Origin: Megaustenia siamemsis
Taxonomy: Eukaryota; Mollusca; Gastropoda; Stylommatophora; Ariophantidae
NCBI GenBank assembly: GCA_032433765.1
Contig: JAVIAB010000160.1
Span: forward strand, 12,693,969 to 12,757,968
Length of the DNA stretch: 64,000 bases
Direction of reading: 5' to 3'
In this document: positions 35,205 through 46,139 of the stretch, one piece after another
Position numbering within the stretch: the first letter of the stretch is position 1
How the letters are laid out: each line of letters opens with the position of its first letter
The notes under the pieces: model-generated
What the model saw: only the letters and a program-made list of their open reading frames with translations
The model's database searches: none
Told to the model about the DNA's origin: nothing
Position numbers and translations under genes: made by a program

Positions 35205-36595
35205 CCGCCGTGTGACTCTCGACGACAGAAATAGAACTAGAACACCGCGTGACTCTCGGCGACATAAATAGAACTAGAACACCGCGTGACTCTCGACGAC
35301 ATAAATAGTTCTGAACACCGCGTGTCTCTCGACGACATAAATAGTTCTGAACACCGCGTGTCTCTCGACGACATAAATAGTTCTGAACACCGCGTGTCTC
35401 TCGACGACATAAATAGTTCTGAACACCGCGTGTCTCTCGACGACATAAATAGTTCTGAACACCGCGTGACTCTCGACGACATAAATAGAACTAGAACACC
35501 GCGTGACTCTCAATAACAGAAATAGAACTAGAACACCGCGTGACTCTCGACGACAGAAATAGAACTAGAACACCGCGTGACTCTCGACGACAGAAATAGA
35601 ACTAGAACACCGTGTGACTCTCCACAACAGAAATAGAACTAGAACACCGCGTGACTCTCCACAACAGAAATAGAACTAGAACACCGTGTGACTCCACAAC
35701 ATAAATAGAACTAGAACACCGTGTGACTCCACAACATAAATAGAACTAGAACACCGTGTGACTCCACAACATAAATAGAACTAGAACACCGTGTGACTCC
35801 ACAACATAAATAGAACTAGAACACCGTGTGACTCCACAACATAAATGGAACTAGAACACCGCGTGACTCCACAACATAAATAGAACTAGAACACCGTGTG
35901 ACTCCACAACATAAATAGAACTAGAACACCGCGTGACTCTCCACAACATAAATAGAACTAGAACACCGCGTGACTCCACAACATAAATAGAACTAGAACA
36001 CCGTGTGACTCCACAACATAAATAGAACTAGAACACCGTGTGACTCCACAACATAAATAGAACTAGAACACCGTGTGACTCTCCACAACATAAATAGAAC
36101 TAGAACACCGCGTGACTCTCCACAACAGAAATAAAACTAGAACACTGCGTGACTCCACAACATAAATAGAACTAAAACACCGCGTGACTCCACAACATAA
36201 ATAGAACTAGAACACCGTGTGACTCTCCACAACAGAAATAAAACTAGAACACCGTGTGACTACACAACAGAAATAGAACTAGAACACCGCGTGACTCCAC
36301 AACATAAATAGAACTAGAACACCGTGTGACTCTCCACAACAGAAATAGAACTAGAACACCGTGTGACTACACAACAGAAATAGAACTAGAACACCGCGTG
36401 ACTCCACAACATAAACGGAACTAGAAAACTGCGTGACTCTCGACAACAGAAATATAACTATAACACCTCTTGACTCTCGATGGCATAAATAGAACTAGAA
36501 CACCGCGTGACTAGCGACGACATAAATAGAACTAGAACACCGCGTGACTCTCGACGACATAAATAAAATGAGAACACCGCTTGACTCTCGGTGTC
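35205..36595. repeat. 35/37-bp minisatellite, about 38 copies
   Basis: Unit 'aactagaacaccgcgtgact' + (CTC) + 'cacaacataaatag'. Left copies have 'ctcgacgacataaatag' and a 33-bp form with 'ttctgaacaccgcgtgtctc'. The middle is dominated by 35-bp 'accgtgtgactccacaacat', and the right end returns to 'ctcgacgacat'. Frames open on both strands are repeat translations. Confidence 0.96.
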
Positions 36596-37202
36596 AGAAC
36601 GTGAACTAGTAGACCGTTTTTTTTTCTTATCGCCAGAGATAACTGTCATGACGAAGAAGCGAAGAAAGAAAAGTGAACAACCGGATGTTGTGTCAGCTCG
36701 GAAAACGACGTGAAAAGGGAAATGAGATGGATGAAAGCAGAGACAAGAGAAACTATAGTAAACAGCTTAAGAGATCTGTACAGCAGAAGTCAATAGTGCA
36801 AATAATTACTTTCAACCAGGGATGGGCAACCTTTTATTTTCTGATGGCCAGATCAGAAAACTACGACGACGCCTAGAGCTAGATACCATTACCCTGTGAA
36901 ACTATTGCATACATTACCTAATTTGCATTCACAATCGATTGTAATGTATAAATCGTATTTGAGATAGAGAGTTGAAGACAGAAAAGAGAGTGGAATGAAA
37001 GGGAGAGTGGTGAAACAGAAAAAAGGGAGCGGAGAGAGACAATTCAGCTAAAAATTCTAAAAAGAAAACCTACCGGTCAGGGTTTGAATATTTATGTGTT
37101 ACTTTTATTTAATTTTTTTTATATCAATGAATGGAGAGTTTAGTAATTTTCAAATAATGCAGTTCAAATAATCCTATTCAAATAATCCAGTTCAAATAAT
37201 TT
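36596..37202. other. Unassigned A-rich stretch
   Basis: A small open frame at 36673-36876 (+) matches nothing I recognise. A short repeat, 'ttcaaataatcc', lies at about 37165-37200. Confidence 0.45.
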
Positions 37203-37362
37203 CCAGCGGTAGACGACAGAAAGGATCTTTTCTATCAGGGGCGAAATAAAAATCCTGAGTCTCACACGTCGTGGCGACTGCTTTGAGCAAGCGGCCTTTA
37301 TCCCTCTGGTTCTATCGTAAGCCCCCCGACATACACCAGCAATGTTAATATATGTCGTAAAG
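37203..37362 (+). mobile_element. SINE-3 body fragment
   Basis: Carries 'cagcggtagacgacagaaag', 'aaaatcctgagtctcacacg', 'tcgtggcgactgctttgag' and 'ccccccgacatacaccagc', matching the nested minus-strand copy at 19394-19661. The tRNA-like head is missing. Confidence 0.85.
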
Positions 37363-37564
37363 ATTTTTTACAAAATAATAATAATTTTTTCTATCAAATT
37401 CTATTAATCCATTTATTTATATCCATATCCATGGGGCTATTATTTCAACACCGAAATCTATTAATTCCGTAACTGTATCTAAAGGACTACGTGTTGTGTC
37501 CAATTCTACAAATTTCAATTAATAATATTTTAATAAATGATTATAAATCTAAAAAAAATTAATA

Positions 37565-38165
37565 AGTCTTTTCTCTTTGCTTCCATCTATCTCTTCGTCT
37601 CTAAATTTTCCCAGTTGTTACAATATATTCCAGTTGTTCCCTTCTCATTACATGGCCATATAATGGTAGTTATTTCTTCCTAATATTGTAAATTATCTCC
37701 CTTTTTGCTTTGGCCTCCTTCAGAACTTTTTCATGAACCTTCTTTGCTGCCCATGGTATTCTCAACATTCTTCTGTAAAACCACATTTCTACAGACTCCA
37801 GTGATTTTCCTTTCTGTTGTCCTATTGTCCATGATTCACATCCATATGGCAAGATTAACTCTACATAACATGTAAGAACTCTTTTTCATGTTTCTATTGT
37901 CCAAAATGGATTGCATAGTATCTTCCTTATTTTGTTGAGAGCTCCTTTTGCCTGAGCCATTCTGCATTTCACCTCTGTTGTACATCTTCCGTCTGAGGTT
38001 AACAAAGTTCCCAAATTTTAAATTCATTTACCTGTTTTAATATTGTTCCACTTGTCTTTACTGTACATTGCGGTGATGTCTTGTCCTTTGTTGTTACCAT
38101 TACTTCTGTCTTTTTGCTATTAAGGCTGTCTTTTATTTTTTTACTTTCTTTCACTATAAGGTGCT
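37565..38165 (-). mobile_element. LINE-B fragment
   Basis: Minus strand: 'LPYGCESWTIGQQKGKSL', 'VEMWFYRRMLRIPWAAKK', 'EVLKEAKAKREIIYNIRKK' and upstream 'NRFKLRNFVNLRR'-type shifted frames. The 3' end is missing. Confidence 0.85.
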
Positions 38166-38171
38166 CTTTCA

Positions 38172-38700
38172 CTGTTAGTGGGACAGTGGGAGTTAATAAT
38201 GTTAGTTGAATAGGGAATTGTAATAATGTTAGTGGGGACAGTGGGAGTTAATAATGTTAGTTGAATAGGGAATTGTAATAATGTTAGTGGGGACAGTGGG
38301 AGTTAATAATGTTAGTTGAATAGGGAAATGTAATAATGTTAAATCAACATTGGAATGCAATAATGTTAGTGTGATAGTGGGAGTTAATAGTATCAGTTGA
38401 ACAGTGGAATGTTATAATGTTCGTTGAACAGTGGAATGTAATAATGTTAGTTGAACAGTGGAATGTAATAATGTTAGCTGAACAGTGGAATGTAATAATG
38501 CTAGCTGAACAGTGGAATGTAATAATGCTAGCTGAACAGTGGAATGTAATAATGTTAGTTGAACAGTGGAATGTAATAATGTTAGTTGAACAGTGGAATG
38601 TAATAATGTTAGTTGAACAGTGGAATGTAATAATGTTAGTTGAACAGTGGAATGTAATAATGTTAGTTGAACAGTGGAATGTAATAATGTTAGTAGGACA
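38172..38700. repeat. 55-bp then 27-bp minisatellite
   Basis: 38172-38340: about three 55-bp units ('ggggacagtgggagttaata' ... 'ttgaatagggaattgtaata'). 38390-38690: twelve 27-bp units 'tgaacagtggaatgtaataa' + TGTTAGT. The 27-bp unit is about half of the 55-bp unit, so the larger looks like a diverged dimer. Confidence 0.93.
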
Positions 38701-38789
38701 GTGGGAGTTAATAATGTTGGAACATAACACTTTCAAACAACCGGTACCGTTGACGTGAGTTAAGAGTTAAGTTCTTGGCGCATGTTGGT

Positions 38790-39110
38790 CTAATCTGGAG
38801 TCATTGACTCGTTTATTTATCAAAGGTAATCGATTGGTATAACATCGTGTCATTGACTCATTATTTTTCTTCAAAACAGATCACTCGGTCTATATGTCAA
38901 TGACTCATTTTTTATCACAAAAGAAATCAGTTGGTCTTTCTGCCAATGACTTATTTTTATCACAAAAGAGAAATGTTGGTCTACCGTCGTTTCAATGCCT
39001 CATTTCTGTCACAGAAAAGATTTTGTCTAATTTAGAGTCATTCACTTAGTTCTTTCACAAAAGAGATCAGTTGGTCTAGTCAGGCGTCATTGACTCAGTT
39101 ATTTCACACT
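38790..39110. repeat. Degenerate about 57-bp tandem repeat, five copies
   Basis: Irregular units share 'cattgactc', 'tttatcacaaaagaga' and 'cagttggtct'. It is old and diverged compared with neighbouring arrays. Confidence 0.65.
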
Positions 39111-39496
39111 TCAGTATTTCCTTTCAAAAGTCCTATGACCAAACAGCCACAACTCTGTTTTGTATTTGACTGATCCCACAAGCCGAGAACATCCAACTGT
39201 TGCTTCCCATCGATTGATTTTTGGGCCCCACATACTTCCGTCCCGACCACAAAGCTTCGTTTCCACAGGCATTCATTGAGCCACTCGTTTGAGGCTTTTT
39301 TTTGTGGTTATTTTTTTTTCCCCTTAAGCTCAGTTCACGGCTTATTGATCTATCCCCAACTTGTGTCATTCATCGATGTATTTTTAAAGAGATGCTTTCT
39401 TTTTTTCCCATCCTAACACTTCGCTCCCTAGCGGTACATTTGATCCCGTTGTGACAATAAGGAGGCAGTTTATATAATGAACATAATTAAACTGGA
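39111..39496. other. Unassigned stretch
   Basis: No gene is recognised. T-rich runs at about 39295-39325 and 39400. Confidence 0.45.
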
Positions 39497-40620
39497 ATCA
39501 TCATCATTGTGTGCCATACCGGTTGGCGTAAGCGAATACGTCCTTCCACAATCTTCTATCTACCGTGCATAGTACCAATTCTCTTGTTGATTGTTTTCCA
39601 TGCTATGACACCCGGCTATCTAGTATCTTCTCGCTTTGTCGATCGCGATTTTTTGTTTCTGTATTTTGCCAGTTGTAACCAAGTATTCAATAAAAAATTG
39701 TCAACTCAAATGTTAAGTCGGTCCTATTATATGGGCGTGAAACATGGAGAACAACAAAATTGACAATCACGAAGATACAGACTTTCATTAATGGATGCTT
39801 ACGCAGAATAAAAGGATGGAAATGGCAGGACACAATCACTAACATAGAATTATGGCAATGTACCAGTCAAATACCAGTGGATAAAGAGATACAGCGAAGA
39901 CGATGGCGCTGGATAGGACACACACTACAGAAGTCAGCCAAGAGTATTACACAACAGGCCCTTTTTTGGAATCCCCAGGGGAAAAGACAAAGAGGAAGAC
40001 CAAGGAATTCTTGGAGAAGACAGATAGAAGCAGAGATGAAGATGATGGGGAAGACATGGAATGATCTTAAAAGAATGGCAAGAAACAGAACGACCTGGGA
40101 AGTGTTTGTTGAAGACCTATGCTCCAACGGGAGCTAAAAAAAAAGGCAGAAGAAGAAGAGGAAGAACCAAGTATTCAAACTTTCCTCTTCTCATGATGTG
40201 CCGTAAAATGTTCATTGTTTCTTTCTCACGTTTTTTAAGTTTCATTTTTGTGCTCGCCTGTTTGAGAATATCCTTATTGGTCTTTTTAGCTGCCCAGTGA
40301 GTTTTAAACATTGTTCTGAGTAATCCTATCTCTGTGGCCTCTAATCGTCTTTTCATCCGTTTGTCTACTGTCCATGATACGCTTCCATGGGTCAGAATTA
40401 CCTCCATATATTACCGATGAAATGTCTTTCTCACTTCTACTGACATAAACTTGTTGCACAAGACGTTTCTCATTTTCTGAAATGCTATATTTTGACCTGA
40501 GCTATTCTACTTTTTATTTCTTTGGTGCATCTTCCATCTGATGTTCTGATGTTATTGTGCTCAAGTATTTGAAGCGTTGCTCTTTGTTTCAGGAATACAC
40601 TCCATATTGTTCCCAGTTTC
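39497..40620 (-). mobile_element. LINE-C 3' fragment interrupted by LINE-D
   Basis: Minus-strand LINE-C 3' end begins at 39497 ('gtgccataccggttggcgta'), is interrupted at 39690, and resumes at 40165 with the matching continuation ('caaactttcctcttctcatg', 'gcctctaatcgtcttttcat'). Confidence 0.85.
39691..40164 (+). mobile_element. LINE-D 3' end inserted in LINE-C
   Basis: Open frame with 'TITKIQTFINGCLRRIKGW', 'QIPVDKEIQRRRWRWIGHTL', 'ALFWNPQGKRQRGRPRNSWR' and 'MMGKTWNDLKRMARNRTTW', the C-terminal region of a common invertebrate LINE reverse transcriptase. It ends in an A-rich tail (40136-40145) and GAAGAA repeats. It is flanked by an exact 14-bp target-site duplication, 'aaccaagtattcaa', at 39677-39690 and 40165-40178. 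It is strongly 5'-truncated and looks young. Confidence 0.93.
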
Positions 40621-41012
40621 ATAAACATTTAAAATAGCAATCAGAAGTCGCTGAACATCGTTATAAGTGGCAGAAGTAGCTTGCAATGAAAGAGTTTAGC
40701 AAAAGGGGATATAATTTGAGAACTAGTTGTACTTACATCTCCCGTGTTAATGGTTTTGTGAGCGAGTACTAAGGAAACCGCAGTATCAAACAACAGACCA
40801 ACACTTTACTTCTTCTTTACCTGCTTTTTCTCCTCTTCCTTCTTCTTCTTTTTCTTCTTCGTCTTCTTCACTTATCTTATTGGTCGAATGATGTTAATGG
40901 CTAGTTATGTAGTTTGCGTTCTATCGTCTTTAGTGAGTTTTCTCATCCGGTTGGGTCATCTTTTTCTTGTAACTTGTTAGTATCATCTTGCAGGGTCGAT
41001 GGATAGTCTAGA
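40621..41012. other. Unassigned stretch
   Basis: CT-rich 'cttcttctttttcttcttcg' tract at about 40820-40870. No gene. Confidence 0.45.
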
Positions 41013-41068
41013 GATATGACGTCAAACTATGGTGTCAAACTATGACGTCAAACAATGACGTCAAAAAC
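41013..41068. promoter_or_regulatory. Cluster of CRE-like TGACGTCA octamers
   Basis: The palindromic TGACGTCA occurs at 41017-41024, 41043-41050 and 41056-41063, with a mutated copy (TGGTGTCA) at about 41030-41037. Each is followed by AAA. Spacing is about 13 bp. It is a small tandem repeat that happens to hold perfect CREB/ATF consensus sites. Function is not shown. Confidence 0.5.
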
Positions 41069-41069
41069 A

Positions 41070-41335
41070 GGACAGGGAGGACCCGGGTTCAAAGCCCACC
41101 GGAAGCGGTGATAATTTTTCTTTTAATAGGAAAAATGAATATGTGGTTTCCTTTCGACTCTATCCTCCCTTAAACTCTTGGGTAGTTAGATCCCATGTCT
41201 AGCCCTCTCGGATACGGCAATAAACATGAGGTCCCGTGTACACTCTCGCACGTTAAAGATCCTTTGACATTTAAAATCGATAAAAGTAGACCATAATTAT
41301 GGCCGCTGCCCTCTCATTCACAATTCGCGTTGGTC
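41070..41335 (+). mobile_element. SINE-2 copy
   Basis: B-box-like 'gggttcaaagcccacc', then 'atgtggtttcctttcgac', 'ggatacggcaataaaca', 'gaggtcccgtgtacactctc', 'gcacgttaaagatcc' and 'gtagaccataattatggccg'. The same order is found at 54325-54451 plus 54715-54880. Confidence 0.82.
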
Positions 41336-41394
41336 TCATCAATCAGCAAAGAGCCCACTCAAAATGAGAATGATGGCAGTGACGTTTTCATAGA

Positions 41395-41545
41395 CACTGA
41401 TCTTCTTTTCTTGCCTTCCTTATTTGCCTTTCAGCGTCGAGGGGAGATAAAATTTGCGGTCTTCTGCTCTTCTGTTCGCTTCTGCTGTTGTTATGTTTCC
41501 TAGTGCTTCTAATATTCAATCCATCCATTTTTTAGTGGACGACCA
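41395..41545 (-). mobile_element. LINE-E 3' fragment
   Basis: 'ttatttgcctttcagcgtcg', 'tttgcggtcttctgctcttc' and 'cctagtgcttctaatattc' are the reverse complement of the LINE-E 3' end seen at 23190-23300. Confidence 0.75.
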
Positions 41546-41747
41546 TTGAATCTGGTATTCTCACAACGTTTGTTGAAGGCTCGTTGTGTTGTGTTTTGAT
41601 CTTTCTGTAGACACTGAACGACGAGATAAAACTACGTCTTATATATATTAGAAAAACAAGTTGCCAAGAGTGCTTTTTATCGACAGATTCTGCCTTGTCA
41701 TTGTTAAACCAGTTGTTAAAATAATATCTGCTAACTTTACAGTACAT

Positions 41748-42030
41748 GAGCCTCGGTGGCTGAGTGGTGTGTGTGTTCTTGCTTCCTGATCAGAAGAGAC
41801 CGGTTCGATCCTCAGAAGTGGCGCATTGTTTTCGAACCGACAAGCTCCGGGGTTCACCCAGCCTCTAAAAGAATGGGTACCAGAGATTTTTCTGGGAAAT
41901 AAATGCGGCCTGGCGTGATATCGACCACATCACCCAACAATGTGTCGTCGTCATAGAAATATATGGTCACTAACGCCATATCTTCATACGCCTATCAAGA
42001 CAAGGTAGAGAACCTTTACTTTCACTATTT
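41748..42030 (+). mobile_element. SINE-1-related variant, full-length
   Basis: tRNA-like head 'gcctcggtggctgagtggt' (A box) and 'ccggttcgatcct' (B box), then the SINE-1-like body 'gttcacccagcctctaaaag', 'tttttctgggaaataaatg', 'ggtcactaacgccatat', ending 'aacctttactttca'. A distinct head on a shared body suggests a subfamily. Confidence 0.85.
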
Positions 42031-42156
42031 AACTTTACATTGTCCAGCACTTGTTACATATTTTTGACAAATGTGGTTTACCAAGATCATTATACCTCTG
42101 TTATATTTCCAACCTTCAAGTAATAACATTTACTTTTTAAAAGGCTATTACCTATC

Positions 42157-42815
42157 ACCGTTATGTACCTTGTCCTTGGTTCTATAATCACACATATGTA
42201 CCTTGACCCCGGTTCTATAATCACACATATGTACCTTGTCCCCGGTTCTATAATCACACATATGTACCTTGTCCCCGGTTCTATAATCACACATATGTAC
42301 CTTGTCCCCGGTTCTATAATCACACATATGCACCTTGTCCCCGGTTCTATAATCACACATATGTACCTTGTCCCCGGTTCTATAATCACACATATGTACC
42401 TTGTCCCCGGTTCTATAATCACACATATGTACATTGTCCCCTGTTCTATAATCACACATATGTACCTTGTCCCCGGTTCTATAATCACACATATGCACCT
42501 TGTCCCCGGTTCTATAATCACACATATGTACCTTGCCCCCGGTTCTATAATTACACATATGTACCTTGTCCCCTGTTCTATAATCACACATATGCACCTT
42601 GTCCCCGGTTCTATAATCACACATATGTACATTGTCCCCTGTTCTATAATCACACATATGTACCTTGACCCCGGTTCTATAATCACACATATGCACCTTG
42701 ACCCCGGTTCTATAATTACACATATGTACCTTGTCCCCGGTTCTATAAACACACATATGTACCTTGTCACCGGTTTTATAAACACACACATGTACATTGT
42801 GCCGGGTTCTATTAA
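42157..42815. repeat. 33-bp minisatellite, about 20 copies
   Basis: Unit 'atgtaccttgtccccggttc' + 'tataatcacacat'. Frames of 11 residues (HMYLVPGSIIT and relatives) are open on both strands. Degenerate copies at 42775-42860 show the array edge. Confidence 0.97.
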
Positions 42816-42860
42816 CCCACATAGTGCCTACCCCGGCTCTATTAACCCACATACATTGCT

Positions 42861-43209
42861 GGTAACGATGGTATCCCGCCTGCGTACCTTCCACGAGGGC
42901 TATGAACTCACACACCACTGCCGTCACTTACACACGTGTGTACTTCTCTCCCTTTCACGTCACATTATTTGACGACAGTGTTAAACTTCAAGATGTAGTC
43001 GCAGATGTTACACATTGGATCAGTACTTTATCTACAGGAATAATTACCTAGGGCTATGCACCGCTTTACAACTCTTGTTGATTTTTCTTTTTATCAAGTA
43101 TTTTCCGGCTGAACTGTTTTCTATTGCGCTTGCAATAATTGAAATAAATTGCGTCGTTTAATGAAAGTTAACTAAGCTATCATGAATTTAGACGTATATT
43201 TGCAGGCAA
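42861..43209. other. Unassigned stretch
   Basis: No gene or repeat is recognised. Confidence 0.45.
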
Positions 43210-43672
43210 AATGTTTGTTTATGTGCTATATAAAGTCAATTCTGACTAATGGAAGTGGACAGTAGACAAACAAATAAATACATGATTAGAGGCAACATGG
43301 ATGGAATTTCTCAGAAGAATGTTGAAAACTCCCTGGACAGCTAAAAAAAAAACAAATAGTACACTATCGAAGAGGCCAACACAAAAAGGAGACTCCTAAG
43401 AAACATCAGAAAGAAACAATCAACAGTTTTCTGGCACATCATGAGAAGATTAAAGTTTGAGTGTTTGATTGCAATTGGCAAAAAACAGGGAAAGAGAAAT
43501 CGCGGAAGATAAAAAGAGAAGAAGATACTGGATAGGTGCTAAATAGGAGAAGATGCTAAATAGATTTGTATCATGGCATGGAAAACAGTCAACAACAGAA
43601 TTGATACGATGTGCTGTGGATGGAGAATTGTGGATGGACGTGATAGTCTATGCCAACCGGTATGACACATGA
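43210..43672 (+). mobile_element. LINE-C 3' fragment
   Basis: 'gaatttctcagaagaatgtt', 'aacatcagaaagaaacaat', 'aaaacagtcaacaacagaat', 'gatacgatgtgctgtggatg', then 'tatgccaaccggtatgacac'. Its terminal sequence passes without a break into the following array. Confidence 0.88.
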
Positions 43673-44175
43673 TGACGTTCGCCAACCGGTATGACACATA
43701 ATGACGTGCGCCAACCGGTATGACGCATGATGACGTGCGCCAACCGGTATGACACATGATGACGTTCGCCAACCGGTATGACACATGATGACGTTCGCCA
43801 ACCGGTATGACACATGATGACGTTCGCCAACCAGTATGACACATAATGACGTGCGCCAACCGGTATGACGCATGATGACGTGCGCCAACCGGTATGACAC
43901 ATGATGACGTTCGCCAACCGGTATGACACATAATGACGTGCGCCAACCAGTATGACGCATGATGACGTGCGCCAACCGGTATGGCACATGATGACGTGCG
44001 CCAACCGGTATGACACATGATGACGTGCGCCAACCGGTATGACACATAATGACGTGCGCCAACCGGTATGACACATGATGACGTGCGCCAATCGGTATGA
44101 CACATTATGACTTGCGCCAACCGGTATGACACATGATGACGTGCGCCAACCGGTATGACACATGATGACGTGCTT
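43658..44175. repeat. 29-bp minisatellite derived from the LINE-C 3' end, about 18 copies
   Basis: Unit 'gacgtgcgccaaccggtatg' + 'acacatgat'. The word 'gccaaccggtatgacacatgatga' (split here: gccaaccggtatg / acacatgatga) is the normal LINE-C terminus at 43650-43672, and compares with the reversed LINE-C end at 39497-39520. The LINE tail has therefore been amplified. Confidence 0.95.
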
Positions 44176-44683
44176 TAGAAAGAAGAAACGAATTTTTTCA
44201 CGTCAGTGTCATATAGGTAAAATTGTGTTAGTGTCCATATTGTTCTTTACCATCCACATATTTTTTGGGATCACATGGTCAGCATTATGCAAGTTCCGTT
44301 TTTCTTTTCCTTGACAAATAATCAGGTACCTATTTATGGCAGGGTGAGCCTAAAAGTCAAGACCACCACAAAAATTGGACTCCATTTTGTCAGTCAAAAC
44401 TGTCTATTGGATGGACACAACACGTGCTGTGTAGACATGCATGTGAGTTTGACAACATGTTTCTGCCCTTGACATAGTGGTCATCGTGCAGCAGATATTT
44501 CCGCTGTCCAATACCGGTACACTATTACGAACAAATGGCATCTCCTTTTAGATAAACCGAAATTAAATTGTTGCAAGGATCCCACATATGTACAGATGTC
44601 CCTTTTGTTAGAAGGGGGGGGGGGGAATCATTAAATTATTCCATCACTAGGATCTGCCGGGGTTGGGGGGATTTTAATGACGA
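44176..44683. other. Unassigned stretch
   Basis: No gene is recognised. A G12 run at about 44615-44627. Confidence 0.45.
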
Positions 44684-44833
44684 TGTGTGTGTGTGTGTGT
44701 GTGTGCGTGTGTGTGTGCGTGTGTGTGTGCGTGTGTGTGTGCGTGCGTGTGTGTGTGCGTGTGTGTGTGCGCGCGTGTGTGCGTCTGTGTGTGCGTGTGT
44801 GTGTGCGCGCGCGCGTGTGTGTGTGTGTGTGTG
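44684..44833. repeat. GT/GC alternating tract
   Basis: About 150 bp of alternating purine-pyrimidine (TG)n with 'tgcgcgcgcgcgtgtgtg'-type GC insertions. Suited to Z-DNA in principle. Translations are not genes. Confidence 0.97.
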
Positions 44834-44835
44834 TT

Positions 44836-45235
44836 GTGCTACCAATGTCAGACATGGACCCTAGACTCAAGAACAATAAGAAAATTACCACTACCGAAAT
44901 GAAATGTGTTAGACGAATGTCAGGAAACAGTCTGAGAGATAAGATCAGAAATGAAGAACTGAGAAAAATGCTAGGAATAGCTCCCGCCATAGAATATATA
45001 AAGAAACGAAAGATGAAATGTTTGGCCACATGATAAGACAAAAAGACCAAAACACAATGAGTCTTCAATAAACGTTGCGAGAACATCAGACCCCAAGGGT
45101 CGACGACGAAAAAGTTGGATTGATGAAATAGTAGAAACACTAGGAAACAACTGCAAAGGCCAAGAGAAGAGCAAAAGACCGCAAATTATATCTCCAATCG
45201 ACGCTGAAAGGCAAATGAGAAATGAAAAAAGAAGA
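44836..45235 (+). mobile_element. LINE-E C-terminal fragment
   Basis: '[16 protein letters not shown]', '[17 protein letters not shown]', '[19 protein letters not shown]', then broken frames ending 'gacgctgaaaggcaaatga'. It is colinear with 22905-23300. It begins exactly at the end of the GT tract. Confidence 0.85.
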
Positions 45236-45734
45236 AAGCATATCATTATTGTTGTTGTTGCTGTTTTTTTTTTTTAAAGTTTTCATGTAAAGATCTTTCT
45301 TGCTTCCATCATAGATTAATATTTGTAGTCCCCATTTTAGATTGTGATAGTGCCCCTGACAGCGTGGGGTGAAATCTCATCTGAGTTGATGGTTCACACG
45401 CACTCAAAAGATGGACATCTTGATATTACTGGAACTAGTGCTGCTCTTTATCAGCACTAATCTTGCAAGAAGTGGATTTTTATAGAGAACCCAAAAACTC
45501 AGCTGTTTTCTTTGCTTCATTCCATAAAGATTTGCTTTAACTGTCGCGATATGTGTATATGGGACCTCAGATACTACTCAATTGAGTTATTGAGTTATTA
45601 TCAGGTCATCATCATTTTACTCCAAACATGTCCGTAGGTGCCTTGATCCCATCCTCAGCAAGTCCCTCAGTGTCCAGTGACTGACGACTCCAGTTCTATG
45701 TTGGTTGATGAGTCTTCTTATGGTTATGGTTATG
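45236..45734. other. Unassigned stretch with dispersed word R2
   Basis: At 45585-45650 'gagttattatcaggtcatca' and 'actccaaacat' match a segment at 22650-22690. No gene. Confidence 0.45.
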
Positions 45735-45908
45735 GAAGGACCCGGTATCACTGCAAACGAATTAAAATCCATAATTACTCACCCGCCAGGGCCAGGAGAA
45801 TCACCCTAATTAATATCTCATCTCCCAAACAAAGAAAAGTAGATGTAGTCCCCATCATATCAGTCTCAGCACACGCCAAAAGGCATAATGCGAAACCGCA
45901 CAGAAAGT
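45735..45908 (+). repeat. Dispersed repeat R1, copy 2
   Basis: Matches 16557-16725 in order: 'cccggtatcactgc', 'aaaatccataattactc', 'atctcatctcccaaacaaag', 'gtccccatcatatcag', 'tcagcacacgccaaaa'. Start and end agree to within a few bases. Confidence 0.75.
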
Positions 45909-46139
45909 GAACACAGCCTTCTGTTCCCCGTCGTACGATATCATCATTCATCGTAAGAAATCGGAATATCGAAACACGATCAAAACGGATGAAATGCACA
46001 GCTCACGGTGTGCACAGAGCTCTAAACTCAGTAGCTCTGGCAGCAATCCAGACTTGGATTATGAGGAAACTGCAACAAGGTACTTGGTGTACCTCACAAA
46101 CGCGTCTTTTTATACGCCTAAGGTCTTCTTATACGAAGG

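Noticed and set aside
42090..44163. Repeat proteins with 11-residue and 29-bp-based periodicity (ICVIIEPGTRY, VIMCHTGWRTSS)
   Set aside because: They come from the 33-bp and 29-bp arrays; the second array is derived from a LINE tail.
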